47,860 nt of DNA from Christensenellaceae bacterium Phil7 (GTDB lineage: Bacteria; Bacillota; Clostridia; Christensenellales; CAG-138). Under the pieces are notes generated by a model. That model searched no databases. It was not told where the DNA came from and saw only the letters and a list, made by a program, of their open reading frames with translations. Positions 23,528 to 32,017 of the stretch are shown piece by piece; positions within the stretch are counted from its first letter, which is position 1, and each line of letters begins with the position of its first letter. Location: contig MSGV01000013.1 in NCBI GenBank assembly GCA_001940845.1, positions 1 to 47,860 on the forward strand, given 5' to 3'. The translations under genes were made by a program, and so were the position numbers.

Positions 23528-24454
23528 CTATTCGATTCCATATTCGGCAATCAGCTTCTCCAATTCTCCGCTCTCCCTAAGTTCGTAGATGAACATATCT
23601 GCGAGCTGCGCAATTGCAGGTGAATCCGCTGCACAGGCGATCGAATAGCTTATCGTGCCGATTTGGGCCGAATGTACTGAAAAACTGTATTCATCGGCAT
23701 ATTTATTGAAGTACACTCTCGCTATGGCAGCGCCGTCAATGCGCCCATTCCGGAGTGCCAGCAGCATATCGGGATAGGATGCAAATGCTTGCTTATCAAA
23801 TGTGATCGCATCTGCCGGAAGCTCCACCTTCCTTTTGAGCAGCTTATCTATAATGCTCTGCTCGACCTTCGTTTCATGCTGCGAAATATAGCTATTGAGC
23901 ACACTCTCGGAGGCCGAATCCTGCACATAACCGATTAACATTTGATCGAGCGGCTTTTCCTCAGTTCCTTCAGGTATAGCAATTATGCATTCATCGGTAT
24001 AGTATGGATAGGAATAGCAGAACCGGCTGCTTGCTCCCTTTTTCATCAATGCCAACACTGCATCAACCGATCCATCCGAAAGCTTTGTCGTCGCCGTCTT
24101 ATCGGTAACAGTCTCCAGCTTTACCGCCGCGCCCGGATCCGTATCGGGCAATAAATATTCCGCAAATCTGCATGCAAGCTCAACCTCAAAACCATCACCA
24201 TTCTCCGAAAAACCCGGAATGCCATCCAATATACCTACCGTCAATACGCCCTGCTCATGAATTCGTGTGATCTCTGCGGTATTCTCAAGCTGCACCTTTG
24301 GACGAAACAGGTTTGCAGCCAATATGAAAAACACTATTGCAGCCAATGCGCAAAGAATTATTCGAAGTGGTCTCCCCCGATCGCCCTTTATAGTTAAATT
24401 AAATTTAATGGGACGAATACGGTTGCCGCCCCTACGCTTATTTTTTCTTGCCAT
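23528..24454 (-). CDS. Membrane-anchored solute-binding protein (family 3)
   Basis: A 308-residue protein with a short, very basic cytoplasmic N-terminus (MARKNKRRGGNR), one transmembrane segment (about residues 31-48) and an extracytoplasmic SBP_bac_3 domain: the segment beginning LTVGILDGIPGFSE, then FEVELACRFAEYL, DGSVDAVLALM and a C-terminal AQLADMFIYEL. Members bind amino acids or similar ligands for ABC importers or as sensor domains. No permease or ATPase is adjacent, and anchoring by a transmembrane helix rather than a lipid is unusual. It may act as an orphan receptor. Promoter at 24461. Confidence 0.8.
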   Translation of the reverse strand: MARKNKRRGGNRIRPIKFNLTIKGDRGRPLRIILCALAAIVFFILAANLFRPKVQLENTAEITRIHEQGVLTVGILDGIPGFSENGDGFEVELACRFAEYLLPDTDPGAAVKLETVTDKTATTKLSDGSVDAVLALMKKGASSRFCYSYPYYTDECIIAIPEGTEEKPLDQMLIGYVQDSASESVLNSYISQHETKVEQSIIDKLLKRKVELPADAITFDKQAFASYPDMLLALRNGRIDGAAIARVYFNKYADEYSFSVHSAQIGTISYSIACAADSPAIAQLADMFIYELRESGELEKLIAEYGIE

Positions 24455-24460
24455 AGATAA

Positions 24461-24489
24461 ATTATATCAGGCCGTTTCATAATTGGCAA
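24461..24489 (-). promoter_or_regulatory. Promoter of the solute-binding-protein gene
   Basis: On the minus strand TTGCCA (24484-24489), a 17-base spacer and TATAAT (24461-24466). The start would fall at or within a few bases of the ATG at 24454, implying a very short leader. Confidence 0.65.
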
Positions 24490-24698
24490 GTCTTTTAAAC
24501 ATAAAGACCCTTGAAAATTAATGCTCCGCATCATACCTGATGCTATGGCGGCTATGCTTCTTATTTACTAATATTACCATTTTTGGATAAATTTTCATTA
24601 CATTCCGGAATTCGGCAAAACATTTTAAATTTCCAACGCATAATATTCCTTCAAAATGACCATTATTAGAACATACCAATATAGGCAGGGTGATGATA

Positions 24699-25472
24699 AT
24701 GGCAATAAACAAAGTTGAAATATGTGGTGTGGACACAAGCAAGCTCCCAAAGCTGAGTTATAAAGAAAGTATGGAATTATTGATGCGCGTCAAGGAGGGC
24801 GATGATCTGGCTAGACAAGAGTTCTTAAATGGAAACCTCCGCCTTGTGCTAAGCGTGATCCAGCGCTTCAACAATCGTGGAGAGCAGCCGGATGATCTGT
24901 TCCAGGTAGGGTGCATTGGGCTCATCAAGGCACTAGATAATTTCGATATGAGTCACAATGTTAGATTTTCGACCTATGCTGTACCCATGATAATTGGTGA
25001 AATACGTCGATTTCTACGTGATAACAGTGCAATCCGAGTGAGCCGTTCAATGCGCGATACTGCATATCACGCAATGCAGGTACGCAACAGATTAATAGAT
25101 GAAAAAGGTGAAGAACCACGTATTGAGGAAATTGCAAAAGAACTTGAGCTTCCCGTCTCAGATATTGTTTTTGCGCTTGATGCAATAAGTGACCCTATCT
25201 CGCTGCAAGAGCCAATATTTCGCGATGACGGCGATGCTGTTTATATAGAAGATCAGATAAAGGATGAATCCGCAGACTGCGATCGCTGGCTCGATCATGT
25301 TGCAATCGATGCCGGTCTAAAAAAGCTGAATGAACGCGAGAGAAAAATACTGACTCTTAGGTTTTTCCGCGGTAAAACTCAAACCGAAGTTGCCAGTGAA
25401 ATCGGTATAAGCCAAGCACAGGTTTCGAGACTGGAAAAATCGGCATTGACACGAATGCGTAAATATATCTAG
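24699..25472 (+). CDS. sigG: Sporulation sigma factor G
   Basis: Late forespore-specific sigma factor. The N-terminal KVEICGVDTSKLP is diagnostic for SigG, the segment where SigG interacts with forespore regulators. Region 2 is clear (GCIGLIKALDNFDMSHNVRFSTYAVPMIIGEI), followed by regions 3 and 4 with the HTH TQTEVASEIGISQAQVSRLEK. I chose the ATG at 24699, 8 bases after AGGCAGGG; GTG and ATG codons at 24690 and 24693 are alternatives. At 257 residues it is the usual size. Unlike Bacillus and Clostridium, spoIIGA-sigE is not directly upstream. It shows the organism has the genes for endospore formation. Confidence 0.93.
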   Translation: MAINKVEICGVDTSKLPKLSYKESMELLMRVKEGDDLARQEFLNGNLRLVLSVIQRFNNRGEQPDDLFQVGCIGLIKALDNFDMSHNVRFSTYAVPMIIGEIRRFLRDNSAIRVSRSMRDTAYHAMQVRNRLIDEKGEEPRIEEIAKELELPVSDIVFALDAISDPISLQEPIFRDDGDAVYIEDQIKDESADCDRWLDHVAIDAGLKKLNERERKILTLRFFRGKTQTEVASEIGISQAQVSRLEKSALTRMRKYI

Positions 25473-25606
25473 CCGGATATCATCCCCTTGCTTTACGCTT
25501 TATTGTTTTATAAGTATTTATACGTTAATTCTAGCGTATTAAAATAATATTTTTGCGGTTTGGTAAAAAATTTTTCAAATTTGATGAAAAAAATAGAAAT
25601 TTGCTA

Positions 25607-25635
25607 TTGCAAAGACATAACAATTGGTTTATAAT
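25607..25635 (+). promoter_or_regulatory. Promoter of the BlaI-type repressor gene
   Basis: TTGCAA (25607-25612), a 17-base spacer and TATAAT (25630-25635). The downstream sequence up to the ATG resembles the exporter leader at 19707-19742. Confidence 0.7.
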
Positions 25636-25669
25636 AATGATACTAATCAAATTGAGAGAGGTGTTACCT

Positions 25670-26041
25670 ATGATTACTAAAGATGTATCTCCTGCTGAGC
25701 TTGAGATAATGCAGATCATCTGGGGTGCAGGCAAGCCTGTTATCGTCACTGAGATCTGGCAAGCCGTTAAAGGTCATGATTGGACTTATCAAACGGTGCA
25801 AACCTTCGTTAACCGTCTTCATTCCAAGGGTTATATCGAAGTTGTGAGCAAGAGGGTTCGCTCATTCGAATACCTTCCCTGCTTATCTCGTGCAGAATAT
25901 ATTGCCGAGAGTCGCGGTATGTTGCTTGATGGCAGCGATGGTGCATCCATTGCTGATTTTATTAAGGCAATGAAATCCGCAGGTCGTTGTAGCAAGCTTG
26001 ATGTTGCTAAGATTGACGAGGTTCTCGCAAAGCTTCGCTGA
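25670..26041 (+). CDS. BlaI/MecI/CopY-family transcriptional repressor
   Basis: A 123-residue winged-helix repressor. The N-terminus VSPAELEIMQIIWGAGKPV, the recognition region TYQTVQTFVNRLHSKGYIEV and the C-terminal dimerisation helices match the family that controls beta-lactamase, copper and related stress genes. I chose the ATG at 25670, which has a GAGAGAGG ribosome-binding site; upstream in-frame codons are non-conserved. No BlaR1-type sensor protease lies next to it, so it is an orphan regulator. The palindrome AGGTGTTACCT overlaps its ribosome-binding site and recurs in the exporter leader at 19729-19739, making autoregulation and control of that exporter plausible. Confidence 0.88.
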   Translation: MITKDVSPAELEIMQIIWGAGKPVIVTEIWQAVKGHDWTYQTVQTFVNRLHSKGYIEVVSKRVRSFEYLPCLSRAEYIAESRGMLLDGSDGASIADFIKAMKSAGRCSKLDVAKIDEVLAKLR

Positions 26042-26173
26042 TTTCTGCAATCCTATCATTTATCTACTGTTCAAACCTTTCAGCATTGTCAATAATGGCG
26101 ATATTACATATTGTTTTCTGTATTATCGGCGGCAAACCATTATTCCATCAATGTAGTAGATCTTGATCGACCG

Positions 26174-26207
26174 ACTCAGAGTATCTTCACGATACTCTGA
26201 GTTTTTT
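26174..26207 (+). terminator. Terminator downstream of the BlaI-type gene
   Basis: A perfect 12-bp stem, ACTCAGAGTATC (26174-26185) and GATACTCTGAGT (26191-26202), with a 5-base loop and six T. Confidence 0.9.
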
Positions 26208-26240
26208 ATATTTGCATTCTATGAATGAGCAAACATAACA

Positions 26241-26262
26241 TAGCGGCACATAAGTGCCGCTA
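26241..26262 (-). terminator. Hairpin at the end of the ribosomal operon
   Basis: A perfect 9-bp stem, TAGCGGCAC and GTGCCGCTA, with a 4-base loop lies 26 bases past the rplQ stop. The minus-strand downstream sequence is U-rich but interrupted, so termination may be partial. Confidence 0.55.
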
Positions 26263-26288
26263 ACATTATTATTAATGGAAATATCTGC

Positions 26289-26780
26289 TTACTTGAGCTC
26301 AAGCATGCAAACTTCCGCACCATCACCGCGACGTGGACCAAGCTTATAGATGCGGATATAACCGCCATTGGTTCCATCATACTTGGGGGCCAACTCACGG
26401 AAGAGCTTTTCCACAACGGGATGGGGGGTATTTCTCACTCGCTTATGGAAATCCTTGGATTTCTCATGGGGTTCGCGGGTGAGGGGAATATTATACAGAT
26501 AAGCCATTATCTGCCTGCGAGCATGGAGCTTGGAAGGCTTATCAATTACCTTCTCAACCTCAACAGCCTGCTGCTTATCATTAACAGTAGTCTTAATGAC
26601 TGTTTCGGAATTCTTATATTCAGACACCGCAAGAGTGATGAGCTTTTCAGCAATGGGGCGCACTTCCTTGGCACGAGCTTCGGTGGTTACGAGCTTTCCG
26701 TTCCAAAGTAATGCAGTTACCATATTGCGAAGCATGGCATCACGCTGATCGGTAGCCTTGTTAAGCTTACGGTTAGGCAT
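26289..26780 (-). CDS. rplQ: Ribosomal protein L17
   Basis: Large-subunit protein near the peptide exit tunnel; last gene of the operon. The N-terminal [17 protein letters not shown] and C-terminal [22 protein letters not shown] are characteristic. At 163 residues it is longer than the usual 115-130. The excess is an insertion of roughly 30 residues (about 63-95, rich in Lys, Val and Thr) just before the conserved LHARRQ helix. The insertion is in frame and surrounded by good matches, so it is a lineage-specific expansion, not a frameshift. Confidence 0.95.
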   Translation of the reverse strand: MPNRKLNKATDQRDAMLRNMVTALLWNGKLVTTEARAKEVRPIAEKLITLAVSEYKNSETVIKTTVNDKQQAVEVEKVIDKPSKLHARRQIMAYLYNIPLTREPHEKSKDFHKRVRNTPHPVVEKLFRELAPKYDGTNGGYIRIYKLGPRRGDGAEVCMLELK

Positions 26781-26830
26781 AAAATTTCCTCCTAAGATAT
26801 TACGGACATCTCAAAATATGTCCAAGCGAA

Positions 26831-27772
26831 TTAGTCGTCGCTATCACGCAGGGTCAGACCCAAAGCGGAGAGCTTCAGCTGAACTTCCTCAAGGGACTTT
26901 CTGCCGAGATTGCGCACCTTCATCATCTCTTCCTCATCGCGTTCAACCAATTCGGCAACCGTATTGATGCCGGCACGCTTGAGACAATTATAGGAACGCA
27001 CTGAGAGATCCAAATCTTCTATTGCCATATCGAAGATCTTGCTGCTGCCTTCAGGCTCTGGTTCTTCTGAAGATCTGAAGGGTTCGGAGCCATCGGTTAG
27101 GTTTGTGAACAATGCAAGGTGATCAAACATAATCCTTGCTGCCGCACTGACCGCCTCATCAGGGCGAATGGTACCGCCGGTCCAAACCTCAAGAGTCAGC
27201 TTGTCATAATCGGTGACCTGACCAACTCGAGTATCCTCGACCTTAAAGTTGACCTTAGTAATGGGCGTGAAGATGGAATCGATAGCGATCTCACCAATCT
27301 GCATACCGGGCTTCTTGTTCTTATCAGCAGAGACATAACCTCTGCCCTTTTCAATGACGATCTCCATATGCAGCTTTGCACCCTCAGAAAGCGTCGCAAT
27401 GCGAAGCTCTGGATTTGCAATCTCTATAGAAGCATCATGAATTATATCGCCGGCCGTAACAATGCACTCATCATGCATATCGATCAATACGGTCACAGGT
27501 ACATCGTCATGCATCTTAATGCGCAGCTCTTTGATGTTCAGGATGATCTCTGTAACATCTTCCTTCACACCTGGAATGGTGGAGAATTCATGAAGCACGC
27601 CGTCAATCTTAATGGAAGAAGCAGCAGCTCCGGGCAATGAACTCAGAAGCACTCGGCGCAGGCAGTTGCCAAGGGTGGTGCCGAAACCGCGCTCAAGCGG
27701 CTCAACAACAAAAACGCCATGATTATCGGTAAGCTCTTTGCTGACAATTCTCGGTCTTTCATTATCCAACAT
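26831..27772 (-). CDS. rpoA: RNA polymerase alpha subunit
   Basis: Assembly platform of RNA polymerase. The N-terminal dimerisation domain has [20 protein letters not shown], and the C-terminal DNA- and activator-binding domain begins near residue 250 with [20 protein letters not shown] and [14 protein letters not shown]. At 313 residues it has the normal bacterial length. It lies between rpsD and rplQ, the usual place in Firmicutes, with a 57-base gap from rpsD. Confidence 0.97.
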   Translation of the reverse strand: MLDNERPRIVSKELTDNHGVFVVEPLERGFGTTLGNCLRRVLLSSLPGAAASSIKIDGVLHEFSTIPGVKEDVTEIILNIKELRIKMHDDVPVTVLIDMHDECIVTAGDIIHDASIEIANPELRIATLSEGAKLHMEIVIEKGRGYVSADKNKKPGMQIGEIAIDSIFTPITKVNFKVEDTRVGQVTDYDKLTLEVWTGGTIRPDEAVSAAARIMFDHLALFTNLTDGSEPFRSSEEPEPEGSSKIFDMAIEDLDLSVRSYNCLKRAGINTVAELVERDEEEMMKVRNLGRKSLEEVQLKLSALGLTLRDSDD

Positions 27773-27829
27773 CGAATCTCTCCCCTCTCTTGAAATAAAC
27801 TGAATGATAGATCAGGGTAATGGTGATGA

Positions 27830-28462
27830 TTACTTGGAATAGAACTCAACAATGAGGTGTTCCTCAATGGTGAGATCAATGTCATCACGCTGAGGCATTG
27901 CTGCCACGGTACCGCTGAGGTTTGCCGCATCAAAATCAAGCCACTTTGCTATAGGCTTGTCGGCACCCTGCTCCCTGACTTCCTTAAAGAAGGGAACATC
28001 AAAGCTGCCGCTGCGGATGCTGATCTTCTGACCGGGCTTTACGAGGTAGGAAGGAATATCAACCTTCTGACCATCGACAAGAATGTGGCCATGTGTAATC
28101 CACTGACGAGCCTGAGCACGGCTTGATCCAAGGCCAAGACGATAGACAACATTATCAAGCCTGCGCTCAATGAGGCAGAGCATCTGTTCGCCTGTTACGC
28201 CCTTCATATTGGAAGCCATCTCATAATATTTGTGGAACTGGGACTCGCTGATACCATAGGCACGACGGGTCTTCTGCTTTTCACGAAGCTGAGTACCATA
28301 TTCGCTTGCCTTGCGAGCACGGGATTGACCGTGCTGTCCCGGAGGAGTATGACGCTTTACAACAGCGCATTTTGCGTCGTTATAGCAGCGGTCACCTTTA
28401 AGAAACAATTTTGTGCCTTCCCTGCGGCACTGCCTGCAAACGGAATCAGTATATCTTGCCAT
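27830..28462 (-). CDS. rpsD: Ribosomal protein S4, zinc-binding form
   Basis: Primary 16S rRNA binder that nucleates small-subunit assembly. Four cysteines near the N-terminus (CRQC at 9-12, then two around 26-32) mark the zinc-containing (C+) form. The S4 RNA-binding domain is visible as [20 protein letters not shown]. It has 210 residues. Placement between rpsK and rpoA follows many Clostridia; in Bacillus rpsD lies elsewhere and is autoregulated. Confidence 0.96.
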   Translation of the reverse strand: MARYTDSVCRQCRREGTKLFLKGDRCYNDAKCAVVKRHTPPGQHGQSRARKASEYGTQLREKQKTRRAYGISESQFHKYYEMASNMKGVTGEQMLCLIERRLDNVVYRLGLGSSRAQARQWITHGHILVDGQKVDIPSYLVKPGQKISIRSGSFDVPFFKEVREQGADKPIAKWLDFDAANLSGTVAAMPQRDDIDLTIEEHLIVEFYSK

Positions 28463-28477
28463 AATCGTTTGCTCTCC

Positions 28478-28885
28478 TTATACTCTTCTACGCTTGGGAG
28501 GACGGCAGCCATTGTGAGGAATGGGAGTTACGTCCTTGATCATATTAACTTCAAGCCCTGCGGACTGGAGCGCACGGATTGCAGATTCACGGCCTGCACC
28601 GGGGCCCTTTACATAAACCTCAACATAGTGCATACCATGCTCCATGGATGCCTTTGCTGCGGCTTCAGCTGCCATCTGGGCTGCGAAGGGAGTGCTCTTA
28701 CGGGAACCGCGATAGCCGAGGCCACCTGCGGATGCCCAAGAAATAGCGTTACCATTCATATCGGTGACGGTAACAAGTGTATTATTGAAGGAAGAACGAA
28801 TGTGTACCTGACCACGTTCAATGTTCTTGCGTTCACGACGCTTGCGGCTTGCAAGCTTCTTGCCAGCTTTACCGGTCTTTGCCAT
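28478..28885 (-). CDS. rpsK: Ribosomal protein S11
   Basis: Small-subunit platform protein contacting mRNA near the E site. [18 protein letters not shown] and the basic C-terminus ending RPPKRRRV are diagnostic; 135 residues with a Lys/Arg-rich N-terminus. It is separated by 14 bases from rpsM. Confidence 0.96.
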   Translation of the reverse strand: MAKTGKAGKKLASRKRRERKNIERGQVHIRSSFNNTLVTVTDMNGNAISWASAGGLGYRGSRKSTPFAAQMAAEAAAKASMEHGMHYVEVYVKGPGAGRESAIRALQSAGLEVNMIKDVTPIPHNGCRPPKRRRV

Positions 28886-28899
28886 TAGTCATTCCCTCC

Positions 28900-29268
28900 T
28901 TACTTCTTTGCTTTACCTGCGGAACGCTTCGGACCCTTGCGAGTGCGTGCATTCTGCTTAGTGCTCTGTCCACGAACGGGCAGTCCCTTACGGTGACGAA
29001 CACCGCGATAGCAACCGACCTCAATAAGCCTCTTAATATTCATGGAAACCTCACGCCTGAGGTCGCCCTCAACTTTGCAGTTATGGTCGATATACTCTCT
29101 GAGTTTGTTTACATCCGTTTCGCTGAGATCGCGAACCCTGATATCGGGGTTCACGCCGGTTGCTTCAAGGATGGTCTGAGCGGTCCTGCGTCCAATACCA
29201 TAGATATAGGTAAGGCCGATCTCGACTCGCTTGTCCCTGGGCAGGTCTACGCCGCTAATACGCGCCAT
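28900..29268 (-). CDS. rpsM: Ribosomal protein S13
   Basis: Small-subunit head protein contacting the P-site tRNA and L5. It starts [20 protein letters not shown], contains the helix-two-turn-helix segment and [15 protein letters not shown], and ends with a basic tail; 122 residues. A strong GGAGG ribosome-binding site precedes it. It is the first gene after the 422-base structured gap in the operon, so it may head a separately controlled alpha-type segment. Confidence 0.96.
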   Translation of the reverse strand: MARISGVDLPRDKRVEIGLTYIYGIGRRTAQTILEATGVNPDIRVRDLSETDVNKLREYIDHNCKVEGDLRREVSMNIKRLIEVGCYRGVRHRKGLPVRGQSTKQNARTRKGPKRSAGKAKK

Positions 29269-29690
29269 AAAGTTTGTTTACCTCCATAATTTTTGGTTGA
29301 ATTGGTAAATACTGCCGGTTCCCTATCTCAACTACGCCAAATTGCGACATGCTTTTCAGCTAAGTCTTCATTAATGCAGCTTGGCAGCGGTTGAGGTAGG
29401 GCAGCCGCACCGACAGGAGTAGCTAGTGACGGTTTGCCTCATGCTGAAATAAGGCAAGCACCTAAATAGAATTTGGGCTGAACGCCCGCCACACTCCCGG
29501 CACGGGTTGATTATCCCTCTGCCGTTGCGAATTGGGAAAGGTTTTATCCCTCATCACAGTTACGATAGCCATATGCTCCCATACAGCTTCGGTTGGTTCC
29601 TCGGATGGGTTTTGTCCTCGGTTCCTTTAATTTATAAAGCCACAGTGCTTTATGCCTCGATCCACCCGCAGGGAGGCTGAATCTAACAGT
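29269..29690 (-). ncRNA. Structured 422-nt gap between rpmJ and rpsM
   Basis: All other gaps in this operon are 1-106 bases. On the minus-strand transcript the 3' part forms a long imperfect helix: 29312-29340 pairs with 29381-29410, through the blocks CCCTACCTCAAC/GTTGAGATAGGG and GCCAA/TTGGC. Upstream hairpins include ATAAAGC/GCTTTAT (about 29633-29652) and TTGCCT/AGGCAA (about 29434-29457). No convincing protein frame, promoter or T-run terminator was found. It could be a ribosomal-protein-binding leader controlling rpsM onward, or an inserted RNA element. I do not recognise the class. Confidence 0.55.
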
Positions 29691-29804
29691 TTAGCCCTGC
29701 TTCTGCTTATGCCTGGGGTTTTCGCAGATAACCATAACGCGACCTTTACGCTTGATTATCTTGCACTTCTCACACATCGGTTTTACCGACGGCCTGACTT
29801 TCAT
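29691..29804 (-). CDS. rpmJ: Ribosomal protein L36, zinc-binding form
   Basis: Smallest large-subunit protein, 37 residues, translated by hand: [15 protein letters not shown], then [19 protein letters not shown]. The zinc ligands are C-x2-C, C and H (the C+ form). It begins with an AGGAGG ribosome-binding site and follows infA by 45 bases. Confidence 0.96.
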   Translation of the reverse strand: MKVRPSVKPMCEKCKIIKRKGRVMVICENPRHKQKQG

Positions 29805-29849
29805 GCTGCTACCTCCTATGCATTTTTTGCTCTCTGCGCTTCAAAAATT

Positions 29850-30071
29850 TTAGTTCTTTCCACGCCAAGTGATACGACCCCTGTTGAGGTCATAGGGTGA
29901 AAGTTCAACCGTGACCTTATCGCCCGTCAGTATACGAATGAAGTTCATGCGCAGCTTTCCGGAGATGGTCGCAGTTATCTTATGACCGTTTTCAAGCGTG
30001 ACCTCGAACATGGTATTCGGATATGTATTGGTAACAATACCAGATACTTCAATAACGTCTTGCTTTGACAT
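29850..30071 (-). CDS. infA: Translation initiation factor IF-1
   Basis: A 73-residue S1/OB-fold protein that blocks the A site during initiation. It contains [23 protein letters not shown], and [26 protein letters not shown] in its second half (family-typical). It is 11 bases downstream of the KOW-domain gene in the usual Clostridia order map, KOW protein, infA, rpmJ. Confidence 0.96.
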   Translation of the reverse strand: MSKQDVIEVSGIVTNTYPNTMFEVTLENGHKITATISGKLRMNFIRILTGDKVTVELSPYDLNRGRITWRGKN

Positions 30072-30082
30072 AGAGTCCCTCC

Positions 30083-30421
30083 TTATTTTCGGGCTGATGC
30101 CTCATTTGCGGCTTCGGCCGTAAGTGAGGATATGGTCTTTCGAATCTCCGCGTTCAGTATAGCTTTACTGCTGAGCAGCTTTTCACAAAGCTCTTCAGCC
30201 TTCACGCCCATCGACTGAACATGGCGAAGTTTCTTGCGTTTTGGCTTCTCAATTGGCCTCAAATCCCCGTCCGCAAGCAAAATATATTTATCATCAATTT
30301 TGCCTATAATGACGAAAAACCGACCGCAATCCCTGCCTGCGGTGCTTTTCACCAGGGTTCCGAGCATATTGAAGCCGTTTTCGACGGCGAAATTACAGAA
30401 ATTTTGGGGTATTTTCCGCAT
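30083..30421 (-). CDS. KOW-domain RNA-binding protein (L14e-like)
   Basis: A small protein found between map and infA in many Clostridia. The KOW-type beta barrel is visible as [22 protein letters not shown] and [22 protein letters not shown]; the C-terminal third is helical and charged. It resembles eukaryotic/archaeal L14e/L27e proteins, and a role in ribosome function is presumed but unproven. The ATG at 30421 gives 112 residues; an internal Met at about residue 19 matches the shorter family start, but only the upstream one has purine-rich sequence ahead. Confidence 0.85.
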   Translation of the reverse strand: MRKIPQNFCNFAVENGFNMLGTLVKSTAGRDCGRFFVIIGKIDDKYILLADGDLRPIEKPKRKKLRHVQSMGVKAEELCEKLLSSKAILNAEIRKTISSLTAEAANEASARK

Positions 30422-30471
30422 TTACTCACCCAACTCCAATCCATAAGTCGCAACCTTATGATTGTAGCATA

Positions 30472-31239
30472 TTAAATTGGGTTTGTCAATATCTCGGGAC
30501 CATTTTCCGTAATAAAGATTGTATTCTCATAATGAGCGCTTGGTCTTCTATCACGAGTTACGCAGGTCCAGCCGTCCGGCAGGAAATCGACATGGCGAAC
30601 TCCGAGATTGATCATCGGCTCGATTGCAATGGCCATTCCCGAAACAAGCTTAGCACCTCTGCCCATTCTTATGTTAAAATAGTTCGGAACCTCAGGCGCT
30701 TCGTGCATATCCGAACCTATGCCATGTCCGACCAGCTCACGAACGACACCATAGCCATAGGCATTCGCATGTGCCTCTATTGCACGGGAAATATCAGCAA
30801 TATGATTGCCGACCTTAGCCTGCTCCAAGCCCTTGAAAAAGCATTCCTTTGTGACCTCAACCAGCTTCACTATGTCCGGATCGACCTCTCCGACAAGAAA
30901 AGTCCTAGCCGCATCTCCATGAAACCCATCAATCTTTGCGCCACAATCAATGCTGATGATGTCGCCATCCTTCAGTATTGTTTTTTTGTTTGGAATTCCA
31001 TGCACTATCTGCTCATTGACCGACGCACATATGCTCGCAGGAAAGCCTTCATAATTCAGAAATGAAGGAATCGCCCCGTGACTTCTTATAAATTCCTCTG
31101 CCGCTTCATCCAGTACCTTTGTGCTGATACCGGGACGAACAAGCGTGCCAAGATATGCAAGGGTCTCCCCTGTAAGTGCGCCTGCCGCCCGCATAAGCTC
31201 ATGCTGGGATTCAGATTTTATCGTTATTCTTTCCGCCAT
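30472..31239 (-). CDS. map: Methionine aminopeptidase, type I
   Basis: Removes the initiator Met from nascent proteins; cytosolic, di-metal. Metal ligands are in IISIDCGAKIDGFHGDAART (two Asp), GHGIGSDMHEAP (His) and IEPMINLG (Glu), with a final Glu near the C-terminus in HYENTIFI. At 255 residues without an N-terminal zinc finger it is type Ia. Operon position after adk is standard. Confidence 0.95.
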   Translation of the reverse strand: MAERITIKSESQHELMRAAGALTGETLAYLGTLVRPGISTKVLDEAAEEFIRSHGAIPSFLNYEGFPASICASVNEQIVHGIPNKKTILKDGDIISIDCGAKIDGFHGDAARTFLVGEVDPDIVKLVEVTKECFFKGLEQAKVGNHIADISRAIEAHANAYGYGVVRELVGHGIGSDMHEAPEVPNYFNIRMGRGAKLVSGMAIAIEPMINLGVRHVDFLPDGWTCVTRDRRPSAHYENTIFITENGPEILTNPI

Positions 31240-31323
31240 AATATCCTCTATAATGAGTGCTGAACGTGCTCCATAAAATTAATTTATCGGTTACCATCGC
31301 CCGCTTTTTCATCAAGAAATGCC

Positions 31324-31953
31324 TCATGATAGCTTACCATCGATAAACTCAAATATTTCACTTGAGACTTTCTCAATCGTTCCGCTTCCATCAATAGCCT
31401 TTAAGATACCCTTTGCTTTATAGTATCTTATCAGTGGGAATGTTCTCTCATAATAAATCGCAAGCCTATGGCGCATTGCTTCCGGATTATCATCCGGGCG
31501 TTGAATGAGCTTTGCACCGCACTTTGCGCAAACCGCATCTGTCACTCCATCAACAAGCTGCGTATGCTTGCATTCGGGGCATACTCTGCGTTTTGCAGCA
31601 CGTGTAACCAACACTTCAGGCTCAACATCGATATCGAGTACCGCATCTATATTGGTAATTTGCGAAAGTGTCTCAGCCTGAGCCAAAGTTCTCGGATAGC
31701 CATCAAGCAGGAAGCCGCCTTTGCAATCTTCCTGCCGAATTCTTTCCTTTACCATTTCATTGATAATCTCATCCGGTACCAGATTGCCATCATCTATCAA
31801 TGCCTTTGCCTGCAGACCAAGAGTGGTTTTTAAGGCGATTTCAGCCCGCAGCATATCCCCTGTTGAAATATGTGCGAGCGAATATCTTTCCGCTATACCT
31901 TCCGCCTGTGTGCCCTTTCCGGCAGCCGGCGGACCTAAAAGGATTAGCTTCAT
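31324..31953 (-). CDS. adk: Adenylate kinase, zinc-lid form
   Basis: Interconverts ATP + AMP and 2 ADP. P-loop GPPAAGKGTQAE at residues 6-17, AMP-binding LAHISTGDMLRAE, and DGYPRTLAQAE are all present. The lid carries C-x2-C...C-x2-C (CPECK, CAKCG), the zinc-stabilised long form typical of Gram-positives; 209 residues. It lies 64 bases downstream of secY, across an 11-bp stem-loop. Confidence 0.96.
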   Translation of the reverse strand: MKLILLGPPAAGKGTQAEGIAERYSLAHISTGDMLRAEIALKTTLGLQAKALIDDGNLVPDEIINEMVKERIRQEDCKGGFLLDGYPRTLAQAETLSQITNIDAVLDIDVEPEVLVTRAAKRRVCPECKHTQLVDGVTDAVCAKCGAKLIQRPDDNPEAMRHRLAIYYERTFPLIRYYKAKGILKAIDGSGTIEKVSSEIFEFIDGKLS

Positions 31954-31981
31954 ATTAAGTTAGACCTCTGTAACGAATATT

Positions 31982-32013
31982 TGCATAGGGGGTTTATCCC
32001 CCTATGCATTTTT
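31982..32013 (+). terminator. Strong hairpin between secY and adk, terminator-like only on the plus strand
   Basis: A perfect 11-bp stem, TGCATAGGGGG (31982-31992) and CCCCCTATGCA (31998-32008), with a 5-base loop. Five T follow on the plus strand, opposite to the operon; on the transcribed minus strand the hairpin begins 10 bases after the secY stop and lacks a T-run. It may stop antisense transcription or protect or process the mRNA. Confidence 0.7.
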
Positions 32014-32017
32014 CGGA

